From positions 806,001 to 870,000 of the forward strand of contig CAVUPU010000009.1 in the NCBI GenBank assembly GCA_963743425.1: a stretch of 64,000 nt of DNA, in the 5' to 3' direction. This DNA is from JAJVID01 sp963743425. GTDB lineage: Bacteria; Acidobacteriota; Blastocatellia; RBC074. Position 1 is the stretch's first letter. Every line of letters starts with the position of its first letter. This document shows, piece after piece, positions 35,046 through 44,878 of this stretch. The notes under the pieces were generated by a model, which had not been told where the DNA came from, made no database searches, and worked only from the letters and a program-made list of their open reading frames with translations. Made by a program: the position numbers and the translations under genes.

Positions 35046-37067
35046 GCGTGCTGGCGATGCCGCTCTGGTTGCCGAGCTTCCGCTTGATGTCGAGGCTCTG
35101 CTGGTAAAGAGATCGCGCTTCGACCAGATCGCCTTGATCTTGGGTGAGTCGTCCGAGTTCGTGAAGCGAGCTGGCGATGCCGCTCTGGTCGCCGAGCTTC
35201 CGAGTGATGTCGAGGCTCTGCTGGTAAAGAGAGCGAGCTTCGTCGAGATCGCCCTGATCTTGGTAAATAATCGCAAGGTTGTGGGCGACATCTGCGATAC
35301 ATCTTTCGTCTTCCAAGTTGCACGCCGCTGTGAGCACCTGCTTTCCGACGTTCTTTCGCTTCATCCCAATAACCACGAACGCCCAACATACCATTGACTC
35401 CGTCGTAAATGATCGCACCCATCAGTCGCATCACTATCCGCCAATCCTGCGCCTCGAACGCGATGTCCATTGCGCCGAGCAGGTTCTCCCTTTCGGCTTC
35501 GAGCGCGTCGTAATCTTCAGGTTTCGGTTGACCGTGCGATTCGGCGTAGGCGAGGAAGTGGGCGACGAAGCGTTGTTTGAACTCGTCGCCGTTGGGCAAT
35601 TTGTTGATCCGCGCTCTGGCCATCTCCCGCGTCAATCCTTCGATCGCCAGCCGCTCGCCGCCGTCTTTCGCCACGACCAGCCACAGCCGCGCGAGCCGTC
35701 GCACGGCTTCGTTCAATCGTTTCAGGTCGTCGCCGAAGCCCGCGACCTGGGCCAACGCTTCGCGCGATGCGCTCGGCGTGAAGAGCGACAACGCCAGCAA
35801 CGCCGCGCGCCCGTCGTCGCCCAATTGCTCCAGGTTGAACGAGCGGTCGAAGACCCGACGGGCCGCGTCGCCTTCGCCCTGACGCAATTCGGACAACACG
35901 TCGCGCGGGCGTTGCGCCTCGTCAATCTGGGCCACGATCCATTGCATCACCAGCGGATTGCGTTCGGCGGTTTCGATGATTATGCCGCGATCCAAACCAT
36001 CGAACGACGCGCGGTCATGCGCCTCTTCGATCAGCCGCGAAAGAAAATCTTGTGACTCTTCGAGCGACATCGCGGCAATCGGGACGCTGCGCGTGTGGTC
36101 AATCTTGTCCCGCGTGGTTATCAAAACTGGGCAGGGCGCACCGATCAGCCATTCGACGCATTGAGGCTGGCTCTCACCCGCAATTGTTTCAAAATTGTCG
36201 AGGACGACCAGCGCCGGCGATTCGGCCAGGAGCGAGCGCACGAGTTCCGGCTTTTCAGCGGATGGGGCCGTGCGCAGGTCCGCGCGACCGAGTTGCGTAG
36301 CGATCTCGTCGAGCAGCGCCGAGGCCGTGAAATCGACGCGCAGTTGCGGCCCCGTCCAGACGATGCGGCCTCGGAACTGATCGGCCATCGCTCGCGCGGC
36401 CTCCGCCGCCAGAGTCGTTTTGCCAACTCCGCCCGGCCCCCACAGCGTGACGATCTGGCGGCGTTCGGGCGCAAGCTCTTCCCGCAAGCGTTCGATCAGG
36501 TCGCGTCCATTCTGATCGCGGCGCGCGACGAAGCCCACGCGAGGCGGGCGCGGGATCGGCCGCGGGCAGAAGGCCGGATTCGCGGATGCGTTGAGCCTTT
36601 CGCCCGGCCATCTCTTCAATCGCTTTTCGAATTCCTTGCGCGACGTTCAACCACGCCTCGTCGCGGTTCGGCCAAGAGGTAACCGGCTTGCCGTCTTTCG
36701 GCAGAGCCTGAAGCTTGCTGATCGGTTCGCCTTGCCAATCAACCGAGCGCACGATCACGGGGATGACGCTTGTGTCGCCGGATTCGTGGCGCAGCAAGGC
36801 GCGCGACGTTTCGATCAGGTAGCAGAAGTCTGAATTGAGGAAATCCGCGCTGACCAGCAGCAGAATCAGGTCGGCTGAATCGAGATGCTTTTCGATCTCG
36901 TCGCGCCAATCATCGCCGGCAGTGATCCGGCGGTCGGTCCAGTTCTTGATCGCGTTTTGGCGTTTCAGCGCGGCCAGATGGGCGTTCAGCTCGCCGCACA
37001 GAGCTTCGTCCTTGTGCGAATAGGAAAAGAAGACTTCGAGAATTTTGTCGTCGCTCGACGGTGGCAT
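34888..37067 (-). pseudogene. TIR-NB-ARC-TPR (NLR-like) protein, two frameshifts
   Basis: Frame A from ATG 37067: TIR domain, 1-165 (ILEVFFSYSHKDEALCGELN, DSADLILLLVSADFLNSDFCYLIE). A frame change near 36560-36575 leads to NB-ARC with GFVARRDQNGRDLIERL, P-loop WGPGGVGKTTLA, Walker B PALVVLDNFE, then a helical ARC part (NPLVMQWIV). Another change near 35340-35365 leads to TPR units (AHNLAIIYQDQGDLDEARSLYQQSLDITRKLG, repeated twice) ending VEGWDEC. TIR-STAND proteins are known antiphage or cell-death sensors in which TIR consumes NAD+. The joined product would be about 720 aa. The tail is duplicated at 33716-33955. Confidence 0.75.
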
Positions 37068-37144
37068 AGGACGTCACTCCGCTGAAGAATCAAAGGCGCG
37101 CAAAGAATAGACGGAATCGCGGGAAATTAGAAGCTTGGCGCGCT

Positions 37145-37609
37145 TCACGCGCCGAACGCCGCGACGATGTGCGGCGTCAGGATCACCAGCCGGTCGTGCA
37201 AATATTCCAGCAGCATCCCGAACCCGAACCAGAGCGGAAAGAAGTCCCACCGGATCAGCCCGTGCAGATTGTACCGGCAATGCGCGTAACTCCACGGGCA
37301 CGACCCCAGCGTCCGTCGCAGCGTCCATCCGGCGGCGTATTCGACAAACCAGAAACAGCAGACATAGATCGCGCCACGCAATAACCACGGCCACGCCCGA
37401 ATCGTATCGTGAAGCGGCTCGAAGAGCGGGGCGATTAGACCGTAGAGCGGAATGCTCCACAGGTAGGATTGCCCGCGCAGGCTCCAGTTCGGCTCCTTGC
37501 CCTCGTATTTGTGCAGGATGGCCGAGACCGCGACTTCGGCGCAGACTCCCAACAGACCATAAATGATGAATCGGATCAGCATAAGGAATATCGGCTGAAA
37601 CCTTGCCAT
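37145..37609 (-). CDS. CmpB-type putative ABC transporter membrane protein (PF06541-like)
   Basis: 154 aa, four predicted membrane segments (LIRFIIYGLLGVCAEVAVSA, LWSIPLYGLIAPLF, LLRGAIYVCCFWFVEYAAGW, LWFGFGMLLEYLHDRL). The CPWSYxxCRYNLHGLIRWDFFPLWFGFG block with the W-E-Y-x-x-G motif nearby matches the small CmpB-like family. No ATPase is adjacent, so transport is unproven. Confidence 0.7.
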   Translation of the reverse strand: MARFQPIFLMLIRFIIYGLLGVCAEVAVSAILHKYEGKEPNWSLRGQSYLWSIPLYGLIAPLFEPLHDTIRAWPWLLRGAIYVCCFWFVEYAAGWTLRRTLGSCPWSYAHCRYNLHGLIRWDFFPLWFGFGMLLEYLHDRLVILTPHIVAAFGA

Positions 37610-37771
37610 GACTTATCGCGTCAATGCCAGCGGACAGTATCGTACTACGCGTTCAGCTTTTACGGTTGGTCGAGTCGGGATAAGATTGACGCGCTTTTCT
37701 TTGCGGTTTATGTTCGTCAAACCGCTATATTCAACAATTTTCGTTCAACGCGGATTTCCAGGAGGTGTTCG

Positions 37772-39034
37772 ATGAATCGCTCACGTTTGATCGTTTTCGT
37801 TTCGCTGATCTGTATGGTTGTCGCTGCGGTTATCATCACGCGCGGCAATTTAACCGGCGCGGAGGCTGCGGCGCCGACCTTCAGTAAGGACATCGCGCCG
37901 ATCTTCGCCAAAAACTGCATGAGCTGCCATCGTCCGGGCGAGATCGCTCCGATGTCGTTCATGAATTACAAAGAAGTCCGTCCGTGGGCGAAAGCCATCC
38001 GTGAAAAAGTCGTCAAGCGCGAGATGCCGCCCTGGCATGCTGATCCCGCGCACGGCGAATGGAGCAATGACCGCCGGCTCTCGCAGAAAGATCTTGATAC
38101 CATCGTGGCCTGGGTTGACGGCGGCGCGCCGGAAGGCAATCCGAAAGATTTGCCGCCAACGCCGAAATTCGCCTCCGGTTGGCAGATCGGCGAACCCGAC
38201 CTGGTTTTTTACATGCCCGAAGAATTCACCGTCCCCGCCGAAGGCTCGGTGCCGTATATTTATTTCACCGTTCCGACCGATTTCAAAGAGGACAAATACA
38301 TTGCGGCGATGGAAGCCCGCGCGGGCGATCTGTCGGTCGTGCACCACATTGTGATTTACGTCCGCGATCCGAGAGAGTCTCGCGGGAGACGTCAGGACAT
38401 CGGCACGGGATTGCTGGGCGCGCTGTCGCCCGGAATGACGCCATTTATCGCCACGCCCGGCACGGCTAAATTGATCAAGGCCGGATCGAACATCATCTTC
38501 CAGATGCATTACACGCCGAGCGGCAAGGTGACCAAAGACCGTTCGATGGTCGGGTTGAAATTCCTCAAAGAGCCGGTTGATAAAGTGATCACAACCACCG
38601 CCTCGTGGGACCCTCGCTTCACCATTCCACCGCACGTCGAAAATTACGAAGTCAAGGCTTCGTGGCCGGTCGAAGAGGACATTACCATCTGGAGCTTCTC
38701 GCCGCACATGCATTTGCGCGGCAAGGATTATCTCTATCGCGCGGTCTATCCCGACGGGCGCTCGGAGATCCTGCTCTCCGTGCCGAACTACGATTTCGGC
38801 TGGCAGGTCTATTACTACCCGAAGAAGCCGATCAAGTTGCCGAAGGGGACCAAGATCGAAACCGTCGCCCATTTCGACAATTCGACCAAGAATCCGCAGA
38901 ACCCGGATCCGACCAAGCCCGTGCGATTCGGCGAACAGACCTGGGAAGAGATGATGAATGGGTTCTTCGATTACACGGTTGACGCGCCGGCCGCGAAAAC
39001 TTCCGCTTCGGGAACCAGTGGCGGTAATAAATAA
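37772..39034 (+). CDS. Secreted cytochrome c / copper ascorbate-dependent monooxygenase-like protein
   Basis: 420 aa from ATG 37772 (GGAGG at 37761); the longer frame covers an unrelated gap. Signal anchor 1-31. A c-type heme motif CMSCH (Cys49-Cys52-His53) is within a cytochrome-like N-terminal domain (SKDIAPIFAKNCMSCHRPGEIAPMSF). The C-terminal part resembles PHM-type copper domains: VVHHIVIYV (about 188-191) and SFSPHMHLRGKDY (about 309-316), the His sites for two coppers, and HFDNSTKNPQNP. Likely a periplasmic redox protein. Confidence 0.8.
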   Translation: MNRSRLIVFVSLICMVVAAVIITRGNLTGAEAAAPTFSKDIAPIFAKNCMSCHRPGEIAPMSFMNYKEVRPWAKAIREKVVKREMPPWHADPAHGEWSNDRRLSQKDLDTIVAWVDGGAPEGNPKDLPPTPKFASGWQIGEPDLVFYMPEEFTVPAEGSVPYIYFTVPTDFKEDKYIAAMEARAGDLSVVHHIVIYVRDPRESRGRRQDIGTGLLGALSPGMTPFIATPGTAKLIKAGSNIIFQMHYTPSGKVTKDRSMVGLKFLKEPVDKVITTTASWDPRFTIPPHVENYEVKASWPVEEDITIWSFSPHMHLRGKDYLYRAVYPDGRSEILLSVPNYDFGWQVYYYPKKPIKLPKGTKIETVAHFDNSTKNPQNPDPTKPVRFGEQTWEEMMNGFFDYTVDAPAAKTSASGTSGGNK

Positions 39035-39049
39035 AGGGGGATTCACGTT

Positions 39050-41521
39050 ATGTTCCGCATCAAGAACAGGCTGATCATTTATATGCTCGGCGCGGCCCTT
39101 ATTGCTCCGAGTTTCTCCGTACATGCTCAAACCGGTTATCAGAAACCGCCGAAAGTGGTGCTGGACGTGTTGGATGCGCCGGAAAACACACGCGTCACGA
39201 TCAGTCCATTGCGCGACAAGATGGTTTTGGCGACGCCGGTTCGTTATCCATCAATCGCTGAATTGGCCGAACCGATGCTGCGTCTGGCCGGGTCGCGCAT
39301 CAATCCCAAAACCAACGGGCCGCACAATACCAGACGCATAACCAAACTGGCGCTAAAAAACATCGCCGACGGCAAGGAAACGACGTTGACGCTGCCGCCC
39401 AATGCGAATGTGGGGATGCCCGAATGGTCTAACGACGGCAAGCAGTTCGCCGTGACCAATACGACGGCCAATGGCATTGAATTGTGGATTGGCGACGCCG
39501 CGACGGGCAAGCTTCGCCGCATTCCAGGCGTAACGCTCAACGGGGCCTTCAGCAGCGGTGGTGGTGGCGGCGGCGGTCGTGGCGCCGGTGGCGGCAACGA
39601 CACAGTGCAATGGTTGCCCGACGGCAAGACGTTGCTCTGCCGAACGATTGTCGCAGGCCGTGGGACGACGCCCGCCGCGCCGTCCGTGCCAACAGGGCCA
39701 ACCGTGCAGGAGAATTACGGCAAGGCCACACCAGCCGCGACGCTTCAGGATTTGCTGCGCAATCCCCACGACGAGAGGCTCTACGATTACTACGCCACGT
39801 CGCAACTTGTAATGGTCAATTCTGCTACTGGCCGCGTCACGCCGTTCGGCAAACCAGCGATCTTCGGATCGGTTGAACCCGCTCCGGATGGCAATCACTT
39901 CCTGATCGACACGATCCACCGCCCGTATTCGTATTTGCTCTCCGCCGGATCGTTCCCGCGCCTGGTTGAGGTTTGGGATCGCAGCGGCAAGAGCGTCTAC
40001 AAGCTGGCCGACCTGCCGCTGGCCGACCAGGTTCCGATCGCGGGCGTGCCGACGGGGCCGCGCAATTACAATTGGCGCCCGACTGAGCCCGCCACACTGG
40101 TCTGGGTAGAGGCGCTCGATGGCGGCGACACCAGGAAGAAGGCCTCGCCGCGCGATGTCGTGAAGATGCTCAAGGCGCCGTTCACCGGGCCATCGGTTGA
40201 ACTGACGAAGACCGAACATCGTTTCGCCGGAATGACCTGGGGCGAAAAAGACGGGCTGGTCTTCGTGGGCGATTCCGACCGCATTAGCCGCCGGTCGCGC
40301 CTGTTTCTGCTCAATGCCGACAATCCTTCGCAGCAGGCCAGACTCATCCGGGATCGGTCACAGCAAGATCGCTACGGCGATCCCGGCGATCCCCTGATGA
40401 AGCGATTGCCGAACGGCCAGTCCGTGATTCATCAAAACGGCGATACCATCTTCCTGTCGGGGCCGGGCGCATCGGATGAAGGCGACCGCCCGTTCCTCGA
40501 TCGCTTCGATCTCAAGACCTTGAAGTCAGAACGCATCTTCCGGTGCGACAATAACAGCTATGAATCGGTCGTCGCCCTGCTCTCCGCCGACGGTTCGCGT
40601 TTCATCACGCTCTATGAAACTCAGACCACGCCGCCCAATTACTTCATCCGCGCGGCGGGAAGCGACAGCAAGCAGGCGCTGACAAACTTCCCGGATCCGA
40701 CGCCGCAACTGCGCGGAATCAAGAAGCAGCTCGTGCGCTACAAACGCAAAGACGGAGCCGACCTTTCATTCACGCTCTACCTGCCCCCGGATTACAAAGA
40801 GGGCACGCCGCTGCCGACCATCGTCTGGGCCTATCCGAGAGAATTCAACGATGCGAGCACGGCGGGCCAGGTCTCAGGTTCGGCCAATCGCTTCACAACA
40901 TTCGGCGGCATGTCGCATCTCTTCTTCACTCTACTGGGTTACGCGGTTCTGGATGAGGCGCAAATGCCCGTGATCGCGCCCGTCGAGAAGATGAACGACA
41001 CTTACATCGAGCAGATCGTCGCTTCAGCCGATGCCGCGATTGACAAGGCCGTAGAGATGGGCGTCACCGACCGCAGCCGCGTCGGCGTCGGCGGTCACAG
41101 CTACGGCGCGTTTATGACGGCCAACCTGCTGGCGCATTCCGATCTGTTCAAAGCCGGCATCGCGCGCAGCGGCGCATACAACCGCACGCTCACGCCGTTC
41201 GGATTCCAGAGCGAGCGCCGCACCTTCTGGGAAGCGCCGGAGATGTATTTTAAAGTCTCGCCGTTTATGCACGCGCATAAGATCAAAGAGCCGATCCTGC
41301 TGACTCACGGCGAGGCCGACAACAACGCCGGCACGCATCCCATCCAGAGCGACCGCTTGTATCAGGCGCTTAAGGGCAACGGCGGCAATGTCCGCTACGT
41401 AACTCTGCCGCTCGAATCGCACGGTTACGCCGCCCGCGAATCAATCGAACACACCCTGTGGGAGATGATCACGTGGATGGATAAGTATGTGAAGGCGGGA
41501 CAACCCACCGCTCTGCGATAG
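39050..41521 (+). CDS. Secreted S9-family (prolyl oligopeptidase-like) peptidase
   Basis: 823 aa, signal peptide 1-26. N-terminal beta-propeller (40-560) with a glycine-rich insertion near 168-180 (SSGGGGGGGRG). C-terminal alpha/beta-hydrolase: GVGGHSYGAFMTANLLAHS (Ser at about 683), THGEADNNAG (Asp about 752) and ESHGYAARESIEH (His about 790) form the Ser-Asp-His triad. The closest relatives I recall are glutamyl-endopeptidase/dipeptidyl-peptidase-like S9 enzymes. Starts 15 bp after the cytochrome gene, so likely co-transcribed. Confidence 0.88.
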   Translation: MFRIKNRLIIYMLGAALIAPSFSVHAQTGYQKPPKVVLDVLDAPENTRVTISPLRDKMVLATPVRYPSIAELAEPMLRLAGSRINPKTNGPHNTRRITKLALKNIADGKETTLTLPPNANVGMPEWSNDGKQFAVTNTTANGIELWIGDAATGKLRRIPGVTLNGAFSSGGGGGGGRGAGGGNDTVQWLPDGKTLLCRTIVAGRGTTPAAPSVPTGPTVQENYGKATPAATLQDLLRNPHDERLYDYYATSQLVMVNSATGRVTPFGKPAIFGSVEPAPDGNHFLIDTIHRPYSYLLSAGSFPRLVEVWDRSGKSVYKLADLPLADQVPIAGVPTGPRNYNWRPTEPATLVWVEALDGGDTRKKASPRDVVKMLKAPFTGPSVELTKTEHRFAGMTWGEKDGLVFVGDSDRISRRSRLFLLNADNPSQQARLIRDRSQQDRYGDPGDPLMKRLPNGQSVIHQNGDTIFLSGPGASDEGDRPFLDRFDLKTLKSERIFRCDNNSYESVVALLSADGSRFITLYETQTTPPNYFIRAAGSDSKQALTNFPDPTPQLRGIKKQLVRYKRKDGADLSFTLYLPPDYKEGTPLPTIVWAYPREFNDASTAGQVSGSANRFTTFGGMSHLFFTLLGYAVLDEAQMPVIAPVEKMNDTYIEQIVASADAAIDKAVEMGVTDRSRVGVGGHSYGAFMTANLLAHSDLFKAGIARSGAYNRTLTPFGFQSERRTFWEAPEMYFKVSPFMHAHKIKEPILLTHGEADNNAGTHPIQSDRLYQALKGNGGNVRYVTLPLESHGYAARESIEHTLWEMITWMDKYVKAGQPTALR

Positions 41522-41577
41522 TTCTGACTGTACGCGCGTTTTTCCCTGAGAGGCTTAGGACTCAAAACGCGCCGCCT

Positions 41578-41716
41578 GATGGTCTTTGATTATGAAATGC
41601 AATCACGCCATCCAGCGTAAGGGCGGGTTTTCCCCGCCCGGATGCCTCGACCACGGACGCGGGCGGGGAAAACCCGCCCCTACGTCGTTGTTCCATTTAA
41701 TAATCAAAGATCATCA
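41578..41716. mobile_element. MITE-like palindromic element (copy 2)
   Basis: Ends TGATGGTCTTTGATTATGAA and TAATAATCAAAGATCATCA are inverted with few mismatches. The interior GGGCGGGTTTTCCCCGCCC and its complement match the element at 34668-34802. About 139 bp, no coding capacity. Confidence 0.8.
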
Positions 41717-41748
41717 GCCGGGATTACGAACGCTTTTCCAAAGGAACT

Positions 41749-42912
41749 ATGTCATCAAATCAATTCACACGACGCGAGTTTGTCAAAGTTACCAGCGCGG
41801 TGGCGCTCGCGCATTCTATTCCCGCCGCTGCTCAAGACAGATCGAAAAAACCGAACGAGTTGTTCCTCTTCGTCGGCACGTACACGCGAGGCAAGAGCGA
41901 GGGCATTTATGTTTATCGAATGAATCCGGACAGCGGTGAATTGAGACACGCCGCGACGGTCAAAGGGGTCTCGAACCCGTCTTTTCTCGACATTGATCTG
42001 AAGCGGAGGTTTCTTTACGCCGCCAACGAAAGCGGAGAGTTCGCCGGCAGGAAGGGCGGCGGTGTGACCGCGTTCGCGATTGATCGGAAGACTGGCGATT
42101 TGCGGAAGCTCAACGAGCGGCATTCGCCCGGCGTGCCCTGTCACGTCTCGGTTCATCCGTCGGGCAAATTCGTTCTGGCGGCCAATTACGGCGGGGGCAA
42201 CGTCGTGATCTATCCTGTTCGCGCCGGCGGCGCACTGGGCGAAGCGAGCGACGTGGCGCAGCACACGGGGAAAGGCGCCGACCCGAAGCGGCAGGATGGG
42301 CCGCACGCTCATTGCATAATGCTCGACGCGACGGGGCGGTTCGCGTTCGCGCCTGACCTCGGCATCGACAAGGTGATGATCTACCGCGTCGACGTGAAGA
42401 ATGGGAAGTTCGTTCCGAACGGGTTCGCCGCAACGAAGGCCGGCGCAGGACCTCGCCATTTCGATTTTCATCCTTCGGGCAAATTCGCATACGTCATCAA
42501 CGAACTCGACTCGACGTTGACCGCGTTCGCTTACGATAAGGTTAAGGGCGCGTTGGCGGAGTTGCAGACCGTTTCGACATTGCCGCCGGATTTCAGCGGG
42601 CCGAACTACTGCGCCGACATTCACGTCCATCCGTCGGGCAAGTTCGTTTACGGATCGAACCGCGGCCACGACAGCGTAGTCGCCTTCGCGATCGACCAGA
42701 GCGCGGGCAAATTGAATCTTATCGCGTACGAATCGACGCGGGGCAAATGGCCGCGCAATTTCGGCATCGATCCGGCGGGCGTATTTCTGCTCGTGGCCAA
42801 TCAGAACACCGACAACGTGGTCGTTTTCCGCATTGATCAGCAGACCGGAAAGTTGACGGCGACAGGACAGACGACCGAAATCCCGTCGCCTGTCTGCTTG
42901 AAATTCTCGTGA
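41749..42912 (+). CDS. Secreted lactonase-family beta-propeller protein
   Basis: 387 aa. Twin-arginine export signal (TRREFVKVTSAVALAHSIPAAA) at about 6-29. Seven-bladed 6-phosphogluconolactonase-like propeller: LFVGTYTRGKSEGIYVYRMN, repeated HVSVHPSGKFVLAANY, HFDFHPSGKFAYVINE, DIHVHPSGKFVYGSNRGH and FGIDPAGVFLLVANQN. These repeats of H-P-S-G-K-F are the family hallmark. The enzymes open cyclic lactones; the Tat signal places this one outside the cytoplasm. Confidence 0.88.
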   Translation: MSSNQFTRREFVKVTSAVALAHSIPAAAQDRSKKPNELFLFVGTYTRGKSEGIYVYRMNPDSGELRHAATVKGVSNPSFLDIDLKRRFLYAANESGEFAGRKGGGVTAFAIDRKTGDLRKLNERHSPGVPCHVSVHPSGKFVLAANYGGGNVVIYPVRAGGALGEASDVAQHTGKGADPKRQDGPHAHCIMLDATGRFAFAPDLGIDKVMIYRVDVKNGKFVPNGFAATKAGAGPRHFDFHPSGKFAYVINELDSTLTAFAYDKVKGALAELQTVSTLPPDFSGPNYCADIHVHPSGKFVYGSNRGHDSVVAFAIDQSAGKLNLIAYESTRGKWPRNFGIDPAGVFLLVANQNTDNVVVFRIDQQTGKLTATGQTTEIPSPVCLKFS

Positions 42913-42983
42913 TCAGTACCGCGAGCGGTAGCGAGCGTGGCTTATTGATAGAGCCACGCTCGCTACCGCTCGCGGTACTGATT
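42911..42983. repeat. Palindrome, family P1 (copy 4)
   Basis: Arms ATCAGTACCGCGAGCGGTAG and complement. It abuts the stop of the lactonase gene at one end and the stop of the minus-strand gene at the other, so it may serve as a bidirectional terminator. Confidence 0.92.
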
Positions 42984-44056
42984 CAAAGCTGCTGGAGCTC
43001 TATTATCCGCGCGCGCAGTATGCTCACGTAGAGAGCGGTTTCTGCCCTGTCATATCCGCTGGCGCAGAAAGCGTCCGCCAGTTGTTTGTCGGAAAGGCGT
43101 CCGAGCAGGGCGCCCATCCATCGCGCACACTCGACCGAGACGCCATTGACCCTGTCGCGCGAGTGCGCGCGGCGGATGTTAAAATACACCCGGCCCCCAC
43201 GCACCTCCTTGATGAATCTCTCGCCGGTAAAAGCATACGGATCTCCCTTCGCTTTGTCGGGAGAAAAGTTGACCGTCGCAGGCATATTGCCGAATAATGG
43301 CATGCCATTCAGGAACGTCCCCGTGCGGCCGAATGTCCCGCCCAAATCCGCGACGTAATAGATGTGCGGACCCGATCCTTTTTTCCGCGTCAGAATGTCG
43401 TTGTTTCTCTTTACGAGGTCCCAATTCTTCAACAATGCCATCAGAACTTTCAGCCCCTCAAATTCACGCGTGCCCAGGAATGGGTTGCTCTCCCAGGACC
43501 AGTTCCCGATCTCTTTGTATCCGTCGTCGCGACGCTCGAAGCGCACGTCGCGGGCGTCGATGTTCTTTTTGCCGATGATGCGCGCCTGCGGTACGAAATA
43601 GTCCTGATCGACGTGATAGCCGACGGCCCAGACGATGCGCGTGGCTGCGGTCTCGGGTCGCGCCTCAGGCCCGAACTTCACCGTCCATTCGCGGCCGCGA
43701 TTGTCTTCGACAACGATCTTCTTCTGCGTGCCGGTTTTTTGCCGGCGCACGTATGTGAAGGGCGCCGAAGGATCGGGCGCGCCCTCGCGCCCGCCGATGC
43801 CGTAAAACAGGTCGCGGCTTTCGATGTCCACAGGCTCCTGCCACAAGACTGGGCGTCCATAGGTATATGTGGCGCCGAGATTGGCGACAGGCTGGCCTTT
43901 TCTCGATTGGCGATGTTGTTCGATTTGCTGGGCGGCTCGCGGCGGTTGAAGCCGCGAGTCATAAGCGGCGCTCGCGCCCGGAAAGGCCATAAAAGTCGTT
44001 AACAACAAAGCCAGTGCGGTTGCGACTGCGAATTTGAATCCTGTTATTCGAACCAT
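42983..44056 (-). CDS. Secreted conserved protein, possibly kinase-fold
   Basis: 357 aa from ATG 44054-44056 (MVRITGFKFAVATALALLLT); GGAGAG lies upstream. Signal peptide 1-30. I do not recognise the family. The pattern IVVEDNRGREWTVKFG (a Lys in a beta-strand), then ETAATRIVWAVGYHVD, then GLKVLMALLKNWDLVKRNNDIL and YYVADLGGTFG resembles the Lys, helix-C, catalytic and D-x-G features of atypical kinase folds (HipA/FAM20-like). That similarity is weak and by eye only. No partner gene is adjacent. Confidence 0.6.
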   Translation of the reverse strand: MVRITGFKFAVATALALLLTTFMAFPGASAAYDSRLQPPRAAQQIEQHRQSRKGQPVANLGATYTYGRPVLWQEPVDIESRDLFYGIGGREGAPDPSAPFTYVRRQKTGTQKKIVVEDNRGREWTVKFGPEARPETAATRIVWAVGYHVDQDYFVPQARIIGKKNIDARDVRFERRDDGYKEIGNWSWESNPFLGTREFEGLKVLMALLKNWDLVKRNNDILTRKKGSGPHIYYVADLGGTFGRTGTFLNGMPLFGNMPATVNFSPDKAKGDPYAFTGERFIKEVRGGRVYFNIRRAHSRDRVNGVSVECARWMGALLGRLSDKQLADAFCASGYDRAETALYVSILRARIIELQQL

Positions 44057-44278
44057 ATCTTGGCTCTCCGCGATGCCGTCTGAGCATCTCTTAAGGCCCG
44101 CGCAGTTAAACCGGGCCGGCGCCAAATTGCGGGGAGTGACGTCAGATCGTTTGGGGGATGTGAAGTTCCGAATCCTTGCCGGGGAGGATTAGCGTCACAG
44201 GAGCGTCACGCAAGACAAATACCACTCCTGATCAAACCCTCGATTGTGTGATGTTTCGAATTGCCCTAAGCTGACGCA

Positions 44279-44719
44279 ATGGAAAACACGGAATGGATTC
44301 AGAAGGAATTCACGCTCAGAGCCAGGCCGCGCGGGTTTCATTTGATCACGCGCGAAGTGCTCGACCAGTTGCCGGAGACGCGCGAGATCGAAGCCGGCGC
44401 GCTTCACCTTTTCATCCAGCACACCTCGGCGTCGCTGACCATCAATGAAAACGCCGACCCTGACGTACGCGGCGATATGGAGCGCCACTTCAATCACGCC
44501 GTTCCCGAAAATGCGCCCTATTACGAGCACACCCTGGAGGGCCCGGACGACATGCCCGCTCACATCAAATCGTCGACCCTGGGCTGCTCGCTTTCGATAC
44601 CGGTGGGACGCGGCCAGTTACTCCTGGGCGCCTGGCAGGGAATCTATCTTTGCGAACATCGCAACGACGGCGGCCCGCGACGGCTGGTGGCGACTTTGTA
44701 TGGAAAGAGAAGAGGCTGA
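44279..44719 (+). CDS. yjbQ: YjbQ/UPF0047 family protein
   Basis: 146 aa. Complete small family fold: EFTLRARPRGFHLITREVLDQL, GALHLFIQHTSASLTINENADPDVRGDMERHF, and HIKSSTLGCSLSIPVGRGQLLLGAWQGIYLCEHRNDGG. The H-T-S-A-S-L-T-I-N-E-N motif and H-x-K pair are the family signature. Some members have secondary thiamine-phosphate synthase activity, but the physiological role is uncertain. No thiamine genes are adjacent. Confidence 0.92.
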   Translation: MENTEWIQKEFTLRARPRGFHLITREVLDQLPETREIEAGALHLFIQHTSASLTINENADPDVRGDMERHFNHAVPENAPYYEHTLEGPDDMPAHIKSSTLGCSLSIPVGRGQLLLGAWQGIYLCEHRNDGGPRRLVATLYGKRRG

Positions 44720-44727
44720 TCTTTCGT

Positions 44728-44834
44728 GTTTCATTTTCCATTTGCCATATTACATTTTTCATTTGTCATTGCCTGAATGGCTACCGTCCACAATGACAAA
44801 TGAAAAATGTAATATGGCAAATGGAAAATGAAAA
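44728..44834. repeat. Palindrome with AT-rich arms
   Basis: Left arm TTTCATTTTCCATTTGCCAT (44729-) pairs with right arm ending ATGGCAAATGGAAAATGAAA; arms of 42-43 bases, loop about 22. It lies between the YjbQ gene and the convergent hydrolase gene. Confidence 0.9.
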
Positions 44835-44878
44835 CGCCTTGAAAATTTCGCTTAACTGCTTATTTCCTCTGATCCATT

